This document shows, in pieces, positions 22,184 through 32,146 of a DNA stretch of 64,000 bases. Origin of the DNA: Cannabis sativa. Lineage: Eukaryota > Streptophyta > Magnoliopsida > Rosales > Cannabaceae. Location: NCBI RefSeq assembly GCF_029168945.1, contig NC_083601.1, positions 22,162,160-22,226,159 of the forward strand. Direction: 5' to 3'. Each line of letters opens with the position of its first letter. The first letter of the stretch is position 1. The notes under the pieces were generated by a model. That model did not search any database, was not told where the DNA came from, and worked only from the letters and a program-made list of their open reading frames with translations. A program made the translations under genes and the position numbers.

Positions 22184-23945
22184 ATTGGACTCCGACGGAT
22201 AACAATAGTAGATCAAGAGGTAAAGAATTTTACCAGCATTATAGAGTTGTGTGATTATTTTGTTCTAGCATCTCTTAGCATTGATATGATTAATTTGTTG
22301 ATTGCACAAATCTTAAGTAACTGTAGCATGAAATTTATTTATTTAGTTCATTCCTTACTACTAGTTATTTATCCGACATCAATGATGCTATGGTATATGT
22401 GGTAGGGAGCTAGTAATCTAGTTTTGGTAGAATCTGGATTGTAGGAATCATGGAGCAGGAATTCTCAAGCAACTGATGCCTTCTTGATGGTCTAACTGTA
22501 AAATTTTGTGTGCATGCAAAACATTACAACGAAGTAGTTCTAATTTTTTGAATTGAATCATCTTTACGGCAATCTGTACTTGATAACATCCATTTTAACT
22601 TTCATTTCTGCTGTGTGAACATGCCAAATTGTGACTTTTTCTTGTTGTTTCTACTTTCTATTTGTATCAGTTTGACACTTTGGTAAAGTTCTAATTTCAT
22701 GGTACCATGGTTTTTGTCTCTTTATTCATTGGCTAGAAATGTAGAAGCTGCATTTTCATCTTACAGTACCAAATAACATCAGTTATTTTATTTTTATTTT
22801 TGCTTAATAAAAAATAACATGAGGTTTGAGTTTGTTATAATGATTTTTAGGTCAATTTTATGTATCAAAACAATTAATTTGTGTTACACTTACACCTATC
22901 ACCTATGACTGGTGATTTTTGTTGAAGGAATGTGTAGTTTTTTGAATCAATTGTGTTCCTGTCATGTTTCTTTTCTATGATTACATGATGATATGTAATA
23001 TACTAAATTTTTTGGAAGCATGTATCATTCTTGATCATCTCTGTGATGCGGAAGTTGTCTTTTAGATTGATAGGAACCACTAGCCTATACGGAAAATATA
23101 AGAACAAACCAGCAAGAAAGATAATGAAGTTCATGAAATCTCTCTGTGTTTATTAAAGAAACAACAAGAACATTACCATAAAAAGTGGTTGGTATTTGAG
23201 AGATCACCAGCTCTCTAAACAGCAAATGCTCCACTCTTTTTTGGTTTTTTTTTCTTAGCCAATGCAAAAGTCAATGCAAAATCTCCATGAACTCCTCCCT
23301 CTCCATAGTCCATTCTTATGTACATTTTTCAAACATGTTCACTAACAAACTCCATGATCCAAGACCATTATTGCCATACAACAATCTACAGAAATTACTC
23401 CAAGTGTCTTGATGACCAACATTACCAACCCAGATTCTCTTATTCTATATGTTAAACATCTTTAAGGGGGGTATAGTTTTATATGATATCATCAGTATTA
23501 AGGTCAAAGATTTCACATTATATTGTGTTTTTTTCTTCTTTTTAATCTGTTATGAAAGTTTCCCTGTTTCAGCTTGTTGCGAGGAATTCGGTTGCTGCTA
23601 ATTCAGTATGCAATTTGTGGACTGTTAAAAAGAAAGATTGAAAACGGGGAACATTTCAAGTGTGATGTAGCCTCTATGTATACACACTAGGAAAATAAGA
23701 ATAGAAGTTAGGAGAATTGAGTCAGATAATCAGATAATGACTTGTAATTCTTGAAAGCTCTGGATTCTAGTTTCTGTATGTATCATAATAAGACGGTTTG
23801 TTTCTTTTTATTCATCATTCGTAGTAAAACATAGATGTGCTGCTCAACTGTACCATAATATAATAGTATCCATGCACTGTGATAGATCCATTTTGCTTAT
23901 GTTCATTTTTCTTTTTTAAACAACAACATTTTTGTTTTATTTTCC
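22184..23945. other. AT-rich non-coding stretch, copy 2
   Basis: Counterpart of 30-1790. No exon was recognised. Confidence 0.5.
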
Positions 23946-24001
23946 AGTTTTACTCGTCAAATTACGCAAAGGGTTGCTATTGCTGGTGCTTTATTTTGTC
24001 A

Positions 24002-24495
24002 GTTCAAAATCTTAGCAGTGGTCAGAAGCAAAGGGTTGCTATTGCTGGTGCTTTAGCTGAAGCATGTAAAGTTCTCTTGTTGGATGAGCTTACAACATTT
24101 TTGGATGAAACTGATCAGGTATAAATCTATGTTGAATGTAGTGTCATGGCCTGTTATAATATGTCCATGTTCTGGTCTTAGTTAACAGGTAGCTCAGTTT
24201 AGTGCTCTCTTCATACATGGTCTTAATCTTCATATATGACCAAATCCTTTTACGTGTGTTATTTATTATTTTTTTATGACACCAGCTTGGGGTAATCAAA
24301 GCAGTAAGGAACTCTTTAGATAGTTCCGAAGAGGTTACAGCATTATGGGTGACACATCGCTTGGAGGAGCTTGAGTATGCAGATGGTGCAGTCTATATGG
24401 AAGATGGGAGAGTTGTCAAGCATGGAGATGCAAAAACCATTTTGGAATTCATTAAAGGCAGGCAATCAGCATATATCAAACAAATCAATTCTTGA
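24002..24495 (+). pseudogene. ABCI10: ABCI10 C-terminal exon fragment, copy 2
   Basis: Exons 24002-24118 and 24286-24495 encode the same signature motif, Walker B and H-loop region as copy 1, with the same TGA. The exon coding sequence appears identical to copy 1; differences lie just upstream, where copy 1 has a longer duplicated tract (the upstream repeat here is 23966-23993). Walker A is absent. Duplicate of a fragment, not a second gene. Confidence 0.85.
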
Positions 24496-24866
24496 TTAAA
24501 AATTTGGCTCTCCTGCTATTTAAAGTCACTGTTTTCTGGTAAATATTTATAGACATTTTACCATAGTTTTGTGAATATTTATAGATTCTTTACTGTTCTG
24601 GTATATTTTTTTTTCTTCATGCTGTTGATTTCCTGCTTTTCTTTCCCTAGGTCTTCATGTTTTTCGAATCACCTGGGGCATGCGTACCTTAGCGTAACTA
24701 GCTTTAATGCCACTGTGTTGATCATAGATCAGCTTTCATTGTAGAGTTAAAATCAGGGAAAAGACTTTGAAATTCAACCCTTGTTTTTCATGTCCTCTAG
24801 TTAAACCAAGTCCCTTTATGTAGACTGTTAATTGAGTAATTTCTTTTCATGTTGTTGTTGGTTTAG

Positions 24867-25114
24867 GTGTTGACCTTCAGAACCCAACAGCCCTTATTGC
24901 AGCCGAATACCTTGATCTGGTCAATTACACACGAAGAGTGTTGTGGGAGTCTACACTAATGGCATCACAAGAGGGCTCAATCTATTGTATAGCAAATAAA
25001 ATGTTTGGTGAAGTACTAACAGAATTGGTCGGATATAAGCCAACATCTAAGATTTATTTGATTTTTTTAGATTTGTCTATGTTATATATTTTAAATTATG
25101 TTAGATTATGTTAG
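24867..25114 (+). pseudogene. Unidentified exon fragment, copy 2
   Basis: Same open frame as 2712-2959, beginning VDLQNPTALIAAEYLDLVNY, after a TTTAG acceptor. Family not recognised. Confidence 0.4.
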
Positions 25115-25314
25115 AGATTTTGTATTATCAACAATTTACTAATTGTATGTATATATAAGTTATTAATTCTATTAAAGTGAGTTTAAATATTTTAATAATA
25201 ATTTTTTTAATAATTCTACAAATATATAATTAGAAATTTGCATTACTAGAATAATTAAAATTAAATATTAAATATAAATTTGGTTGAAAAATCACATACA
25301 ATTCAATTTAAATT

Positions 25315-25657
25315 TATTTTGCAACAAAATTTCAGTAGCAGAATTATTATATTTTTAAGTACTAAAGTTGTATTTGTTACCAATTTTAAGGTGATTTGCC
25401 ACTAAAATGTAGTACTAAAAAATTTTTAGTAGTCTTTCAAAGTAATTATTTTGCTACTAGATTTGATATTTTTTGCTACAAAAATATTAGTAGCAAATTT
25501 GCTACAAATTGCCTTGGTAGCAAAAAACTTTCAGCAACGGAGTATTAGCTACGAAGTAGCCACCAAAAAAAGTTAGTAGCAAAAAGTATATTAGCTACTA
25601 AATAGGCATTATTTGCTACCAATTTTTTTGTAGCTGAATATCCATTTTTTTGTAGTG
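25315..25657. mobile_element. CACTA-like transposon terminus, copy 2
   Basis: Counterpart of 3160-3502. It ends TTTTTTTGTAGTG and is full of TTTGCTAC/GTAGCAAA repeats. No opposite terminus was found. Confidence 0.55.
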
Positions 25658-25818
25658 TTTATCTTTACTTTTTTTACACAACAATTTCACACCTATTGTT
25701 GCAGGCTTAGAAACATTGGTTTTTTTTCACAAAAAGAGATGGAGAAGAGGAGGAACGGGTGATAACTATTGATATGGAATTTGATATACGAAAAAAAAAA
25801 ACAATAAATAAAAAAATT

Positions 25819-26976
25819 TGTTAATTCCATTTTTGGCATATTTAATTGACAAAAATATTTTATTATTCTTTGTATAATTTCGGTTGGTATACTTTAATAT
25901 GGTTTCCTATTTGGTGTATTCAAACTTAAAAGGAAAGTTGTCTAGCTTTCCTATTTTTGGAAAAAAGGTAAAAATTGTAAGTTTGGTTACCCATTTCGTT
26001 TTTATCTAACCAGCTGTGTAAATTATCTGATCTTGTGTTGAGTTTCCCATTTTCTCAGATTAGATTTCCTGAAGAGAAAACCGGAGCTAAACTTTCCTTT
26101 TCTATAAAAGGAAAGTTGTAGTTACTGCCCACGATTTTGTAGGTACAGAAACGGAAATTCCTGGACTGATTGAAGAATTATTTTAGGGAAGTTTCTAGTG
26201 GGTTGAGGTCTTGTTCGTACCGAATGTAGCCGTCTATGAGATGTATATTCATTATAAATACATCTTATAGTAGCTAGGTTTTGCATCTCTTTCACACACT
26301 TAGAATTGTATTCATATCTTAAGGAAAGAGTGTCTTTGTTTTGTAGAGAAGAGTTGTTCTACGCTTACTCTGTTTATTTGTTGTTTGTATTGTCTTGAGT
26401 CTGTATTCAAGTCTACAACGAAGAAGAACATCAGTGCACCTTCGGGAGAAGGGTTTTACAAGCTTTCGGGAGATTGCTTTTGAAGTCTTGCATCGGGATG
26501 ATACAAGCACACAACCTTCGGGAGATGGTTGTATAGGCTTTTGGGAGATAGCCTTTAAGCTTTGAATCGGGAGGATTCAAGCACTCTTCAAGGTGATCGA
26601 AGGGAGTTCGAGCTCTTGGAGTTTTATCAAGATTCGGTTAGTAGGTGGAATACATCAAGCTTGCGGCATACAATAAAAGGGAGTCTATTTATGCATAAGT
26701 CAATTACTTTGTATTTTTGATACCGATCTAATGAATCTTATCTCTGGGCGTGGCCCCGTGGACTAGTAACAATCTGAAAGGATTGTTGAAACCACGTACA
26801 AAAATCTTGTGTGTTTTTACTTTTATGCACTGTTTGTTTTTCTGGGTTTCTCTGGAGTTATAGAGTTGTATTCTGGAACTACAGAAAACTGTTTTCAGTA
26901 CCAGTTTTATTATTCCGCATTTAATTAATCATTTAATTAAATAATCAAACTGGGAATATTAAAATACGGAATTTCA
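25819..26976 (+). mobile_element. Solo LTR of the Sirevirus-like Copia family, copy 2
   Basis: 1158 bp, TGTTAATTCC to GGAATTTCA, flanked by AAATT on both sides (25814-25818 and 26977-26981), the same TSD as copy 1. The solo LTR therefore predates the duplication. Confidence 0.95.
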
Positions 26977-27908
26977 AAATTGTAGAATGGAGCTTCAATT
27001 GTAGTTAGAGATTGTAATGGAATAATTTTTAGGTGAAAATCATTGTTTTGATCGTGCTGAAATAAATCAAAATGAAATCTGGAAAAAAAGTATAGCAAAG
27101 AGAAGGAAAAAGGTTGAGTGTCATTGTAGATGAATAACATCATCAATGCATGCATGATGTGTGCAATATGGTATTTTGGTAAATAATTTTTTTTATTTAG
27201 TTAGTTTATCGAAACTTGTGAAAGTATATTTGTAATATAAGTTAATATTTGTATTTTTTATGTAAATTATATTTTATTGATTATTTAAAAGATAGAGAAG
27301 AGAAATCATTGTGAGTGCTCTAATAATTAATAGTACATTTTTTGGTACATGTGGATATGTCGGAGTATTAAACAAAAAAATATTTTAAAACATTTATAAT
27401 ATAAGAATTTTTTAAAAAAATTGGGTATTTTTAAAAAATAATTATATATCTTCTTTTTCAAAAAAATATGGTGATAAAATTTTGAAATATACATATTTTT
27501 AAAAAAGGCTTTTTTTTTTTTTTTTTTTTATAAATATGGAATTTCTTAAATGCATTTTGAAAATATATGGATATTTAATGAAAAAACTTAAAACCTAGGA
27601 AAAAAAAAATAAAAAACTTAAAAAATGGAAAAAATAGAATACCTATAAAGGATATTTCCATTTATAAAATTCAAACCCAAAATATCCAAATTCACCTATT
27701 CTCTATATGGTGCGATTCTTTCTTCTTCTCCTTTGATTTATCTTCGATTTCTTTCATTCTCCTCCGATTTTTCTTCGATTTCTTTCATTCTCCTTTGAGG
27801 TGATTATCATTCATCATCTTATTGTTCATGCTCCTACTGGCGATGAAGAAAATCAATAAAATTTGAAGTCAAAATAGACAAAGGTAAAAAACTATTGAAT
27901 TTGATTAC
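26977..27908. other. AT-rich stretch left of the Athila insertion
   Basis: Gene-free. A motif GGGTATTTTTAAAAAATAA near 27423 resembles termini of plant Mutator-like elements, and a C/T-rich leader lies at 27710-27800. The five bases 27904-27908 (ATTAC) are the Athila target site. It may be the left arm of the Mutator-like element continued at 41004. Confidence 0.35.
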
Positions 27909-29428
27909 TGATAACTCTAAGATTTAGAGTTATTTTCATATCTTTAAGCTTGAATTTAATGTGAATTGTAGAGCAATTAATGTCTATACTATGTAATTGT
28001 GTTTAGTTTGTTGTGTCTTTGTAATAAATGGAAGTGTGTGTGTGTTAGTAAGTGTTAAATAGACTTATGTTATTGTTTTTATGTGTTTTAAGCAGAAAAA
28101 ATACAAGAATAGGTATTTGGAAATATTTGGGACAAGGAGAAAAAGGAGCAGAAAAATGATCATGGCTACTGGCATTGCTATAGCAATCATCGCGTAGCAA
28201 TTTGTCAGCCCAGTAAGTTTATTTTGGCAGATAGTCCAGCTGGCTTTAATGAAAAGAAAAACGAGCTGAGGTGGCGGAATTTGGCTATTGACTCATCAAA
28301 CATGTGGAAAATGAAGGACAAGTGGGTGGTGACTTGGATTTCCAATTAGGGTAAACTTTGGTACCCTAATTGGGGGGCAAGAAGGAAAAGAGGAGGATAA
28401 TAGATATGGGGGCTGCACTTTGAAAGAGGAGTACGAAAATTACAGCAGAAAAATAGAAAAGTACAGAGAAAGAGAGTACAAAGAAGAAGAAGATTGAGAA
28501 GAGGGAGAAGAAGGCAACTTCCAAAGAAAGGATTTGAGCTCACCACTCATTTCTCTTGCTCTCCACTTCATTTTGTATCATTTTCTCCTCTCTAATTTGC
28601 TCTTTAACTCCATGAACAATTTATTTTCTGGTTTTTTGTTTTTAATTTCAGCTATGAACTAAACTCTTTGAGATTTGGGTGGTTATGAACCCTTGTATGG
28701 ACTAGTGTTCTTATTTTGCAATGATGAAGCAATCTTGTCTTAGTTCAATTAGTTGTGATGAAATGTTGAATGAATGTTAATTTTTGGCCATTTTTAACAT
28801 TTAGCAAGCTAGATCTTACTTGGAAAAGCAAGACCTAGTTGAACCCCTCTAATTGATGCATGATTTTTACCTTTTCTTTTAGGTATTAATTAGTAGTGAA
28901 ATAGGAATATTTTGCTACCATGCATAACTAAAGATTTGATATTTTATTGGACTATTTGTGATCTAATCTGATGTAGGATTGCATTGTTGAGATTATGAAT
29001 AGTATATTGCAAGTTTTGGAAAAAGCTTGCTGGTTTTTTTTGAAATTTGTTAACTCTGCCAGGATTGCTGAGTCATTGCTGGGTCATTGCTGTATCAACT
29101 GGGACATACAAGTGGAAATTAATCACCCAAGTCTAATTTCCAAATCTGAAATTACCACCATTTTAATTACTTTTAGCTTCTCATTTTTAGTTTATTTAGC
29201 TTAAAAAGTTAATTCTCAAGTTTAGAATCAAGGCTATAAATTTTTCTCGTGCATTAATGTGTGACTTTATTTTATTTTTATTTGAAATTCTTGGAATTAC
29301 TTTTAGTTGATTTAACATTATTTAGTAAAAAGTCCCTGTGGAGACGAACTTTGATTACTTATCATTGTATTACTTGTTTGTGATTGTGTACACTTGCGCA
29401 ATTATAAAGCAATATAATTTTCACAACA
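27909..29428 (+). mobile_element. Athila 5' LTR
   Basis: 1520 bp. It differs from the 3' LTR at scattered positions, for example near 28159-28170 and 29067. It contains several short open frames without coding value. Confidence 0.95.
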
Positions 29429-29435
29429 AGTTTTT

Positions 29436-29453
29436 TGGCGCCGTTGCCGGGGA
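29436..29453 (+). promoter_or_regulatory. Primer binding site of the Athila element
   Basis: TGGCGCCGTTGCCGGGGA, 7 bp after the LTR, the usual Athila PBS. Confidence 0.9.
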
Positions 29454-29557
29454 CTTTAAGTTCTAAATTTTGTTTTATCAACTAATTGACATTCTAAGAA
29501 TTTTTTGTGCTTCTAATCTTGCTGGTTTGTCTTTGAAATCTCAGGTATCTATAGTGT

Positions 29558-31453
29558 ATGCACCAACAAGAGGACTTTGAACTTGCTCCTATTGATCCCG
29601 AGATTGAACGCACATTCCGAAGAAGAAGAAGGGTTCAAAAGGCTAAGGGCCGAGACATCATGGCTGAAAATTTTGATGATGATGGGGTTGCTCCACAAAT
29701 TGTTAATCCCATCATATTGGCAGATGATCGAGCAAGGGCTATAAGGGAGTATGCAGCCCCCATGTTTAATGAGCTCAATCCAGGCATTGTGAGGCCTGAA
29801 ATACAAGCACCGCAGTTTGAGCTCAAGCCAGTGATGTTTCAAATGCTCCAAACCGTGGGGCAATTCAGCGGGATGCCAACTGAGGATCCTCACCTCCATC
29901 TCCGTTCATTTTTGGAGGTGAGTGATTCTTTCAAGATCCAAGGAGTGAGTGAAGAGGTGTTAAGGTTGAAGCTATTCCCATTCTCACTACGAGACCGAGC
30001 TAGATCATGGCTCAACACTTTGCCGCCTGATTCTGTGACCAATTGGAATGACCTTGCTGAGAAGTTTCTGAGGAAATACTTTCCTCCTACTAGAAATGCA
30101 AAATTCAGAAGTGAGATCATGTCTTTTCAGCAACTTGAAGATGAGTCCACAAGTGATGCGTGGGAGAGGTTTAAGGAACTTTTGCGAAAGTGTCCACATC
30201 ATGGCATTCCACATTGTATTCAGATGGAGACTTTTTATAATGGCTTGAATGCAGCTTCTCGAATGGTGTTAGATGCATCGGCCAATGGTGCTATTTTGTC
30301 GAAGTCTTACAATGAAGCATTTGAGATTTTAAAGACCATTGCAAGTAACAACTACCAATGGTCCAACACTAGAGCTCCAACAAGTAGAAAAGTGGCGGGG
30401 GTCCTTGAGGTAGATGCAATAACGGCTTTGACAGCTCAAATGGCTTCCATGACGAATGTTTTGAAAAATTTGAGCATTGGGAACGCTAAAAGTATTCAAC
30501 CAGCTGCTGCCATTCAAAGTGATGATGTCTCATGTGTGTTTTGTGGAGAAGGGCATGTGTTTGAGAAGTGTCCATCTAATCCGGAGTCCGTTTGTTACAT
30601 GGGAAATCAGAATTTTAACAGAAACAACGGGGCATTCTCAAATTCTTACAATCAAGCATGGAAGAATCATCCTAACTTATCTTGGGGGGGTCAAGGAGTA
30701 AGCTCAAGCACCGCACCAGCCCAAGGAAGACAAGCATATCCACCGGGTTTTTCACAACAACCGCGACATCCACAACATGCTCAAAATTCCCAACCAAGTT
30801 CTTTGGAGAGTCTAATGCGGGATTATATGGCCAAAAATGATGCGGTGATACAAAGTCAAGCTGCCTCTCTTCGAAACTTAGAGTTGCAACTTGGACATTT
30901 GGCCAATGAATTAAAAGCTAGGCCGCAAGGTTCTTTGCCTAGCGACACGGAAAATCCAAGGAGGGATGGGAAGGAACAATGCAAATCCATTCACTTGAGG
31001 AGTGGCAAGCATCTGAAAAATTCCGAGGAGGAAATAAAGGGTAGTGGGGAGCCCACTTCAATCCAAAACGACGAAAAATTGAGTAAAAAAACTGCCCAGG
31101 AAATTGCTGATACCAGACCAGTTGATACAGCATCGGGTCAGCAATCTGACAGTCAGCAATCCGCACCAGTATGTACTAAACCACCCCTTCCATTTCCTCA
31201 AAGATTTCGGAAACAGCAGCAAGATGGGCAATTCAAGAAGTTTTTAGATGTGTTGAAACAGCTCCATATCAATATTCCCTTGGTGGAAGCATTGGAGCAA
31301 ATGCCGAACTATGTCAAGTTCTTAAAAGACATTTTGACGAAGAAAAGGAGGTCGGGGGAGTTTGAAACTGTAGCTCTTACCGAAGGATGCAGCGCCATGT
31401 TGAAAAGTAAGATTCCACCGAAGTTGAAGGATCCGGGTAGTTTTACAATCTGA
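29558..31453 (+). CDS. Athila gag
   Basis: 631 residues from ATG 29558. A basic N-terminus (RRRRR near 21) is followed by the Retrotrans_gag domain at about 110-230 (LFPFSLRDRARSWLNTLPP and FLRKYFPPTRNAKFRSEI), then a zinc knuckle CVFCGEGHVFEKC at 326-338, then a Gln/Ser-rich region and a C-terminal domain shared by Athila elements (FPQRFRKQQQD...LHINIPLVEAL). Gag forms the virus-like particle and binds element RNA. The frame stops at TGA 31451-31453, while the protease continues in the same frame. The stop lies in a 26-bp tract copied from 31142-31167, so gag and protease were probably one ORF before that change. Confidence 0.9.
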   Translation: MHQQEDFELAPIDPEIERTFRRRRRVQKAKGRDIMAENFDDDGVAPQIVNPIILADDRARAIREYAAPMFNELNPGIVRPEIQAPQFELKPVMFQMLQTVGQFSGMPTEDPHLHLRSFLEVSDSFKIQGVSEEVLRLKLFPFSLRDRARSWLNTLPPDSVTNWNDLAEKFLRKYFPPTRNAKFRSEIMSFQQLEDESTSDAWERFKELLRKCPHHGIPHCIQMETFYNGLNAASRMVLDASANGAILSKSYNEAFEILKTIASNNYQWSNTRAPTSRKVAGVLEVDAITALTAQMASMTNVLKNLSIGNAKSIQPAAAIQSDDVSCVFCGEGHVFEKCPSNPESVCYMGNQNFNRNNGAFSNSYNQAWKNHPNLSWGGQGVSSSTAPAQGRQAYPPGFSQQPRHPQHAQNSQPSSLESLMRDYMAKNDAVIQSQAASLRNLELQLGHLANELKARPQGSLPSDTENPRRDGKEQCKSIHLRSGKHLKNSEEEIKGSGEPTSIQNDEKLSKKTAQEIADTRPVDTASGQQSDSQQSAPVCTKPPLPFPQRFRKQQQDGQFKKFLDVLKQLHINIPLVEALEQMPNYVKFLKDILTKKRRSGEFETVALTEGCSAMLKSKIPPKLKDPGSFTI

Positions 31454-32146
31454 CAGTCAGCAATCTGCACCGATGTTGGAAGAGCTTTATGTGATTTGGG
31501 TGCAAGCATCAACCTCATGCCTATGTCGATCTTTAAGAAGTTGGGTATTGGTGAAGCACGTCCTACAACTGTTACATTGCAACTTGCTGACAGGTCCATG
31601 GCCCATCCGGAAGGAAAAATAGAAGATGTTCTAGTACAGGTTGACAAGTTCATTTTTCCAGCTGATTTCATCATCCTAGACTATGAAGCTGATAGAGATG
31701 TGCCTATTATCTTGGGTCGACCGTTCCTTGCTACCGGGAGAACTCTGATTGATGTGCAAAATGGGGAGCTCACAATGAGGGTGAATGACCAAAAAGTCAC
31801 CTTTAATGTGTTCAATGCTATGAGATTTCCGGATGAGATAGAAGAGTGCTCCCGCATAAGTGTAATTGACTCGATAGTGGCTGAAAAATTTCACAAGGAA
31901 GCTTGGAAGGATGAGAAATTTATAAGTTCTTTTGATGAGCTTGAAGACTTGAGTGAAGATGAAGACAACCAAGTTGCTTGGGTGGAGCCATTGCAACCTA
32001 TGCCTAAATTCAAGAAGCCCTTTGAATCTTTGGAGTTGAAGGAAAGTAATTTTAAGCCTCCAAAACCCTCCATCCAAGAACCACCGAAGTTGGAGTTGAA
32101 ACCCTTGCCAAGCCATCTGAAGTATGCCTATTTGGGGGGAGAATGA
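31454..32146 (+). CDS. Athila aspartic protease
   Basis: Same frame as gag, directly after its TGA. The catalytic motif DLGAS (31488-31502) is followed by [13 protein letters not shown], a flap region and the second conserved motif [11 protein letters not shown]. The first in-frame start-like codon (GTG... at 31496) lies after the catalytic Asp, so a protein starting there would be inactive; an active enzyme needs readthrough from gag. The frame ends at 32144-32146 because of an extra G in the run near 32136-32141, after which RT continues in another frame. Confidence 0.85.
   Translation, partial: QSAICTDVGRALCDLGASINLMPMSIFKKLGIGEARPTTVTLQLADRSMAHPEGKIEDVLVQVDKFIFPADFIILDYEADRDVPIILGRPFLATGRTLIDVQNGELTMRVNDQKVTFNVFNAMRFPDEIEECSRISVIDSIVAEKFHKEAWKDEKFISSFDELEDLSEDEDNQVAWVEPLQPMPKFKKPFESLELKESNFKPPKPSIQEPPKLELKPLPSHLKYAYLGGE

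Larger units (their letters stand above)
22155..29829. repeat. 7.7-kb duplicated segment, copy 2
   Basis: Partner of 1-7679. Here the Athila element continues past 29829 to its 3' LTR, so this copy retains the original insertion. Small differences include the poly-T at 27511-27529 (shorter than in copy 1) and several sites where one copy has CAG or CTG and the other has a CG. Confidence 0.95.

Noticed and set aside
18302..25150. Helitron boundaries
   Set aside because: I looked for a TC start and a hairpin plus CTRR end around the gene-fragment mosaic and found no convincing pair.
29549..29899. 116-codon minus-strand frame
   Set aside because: Antisense shadow of Athila gag.
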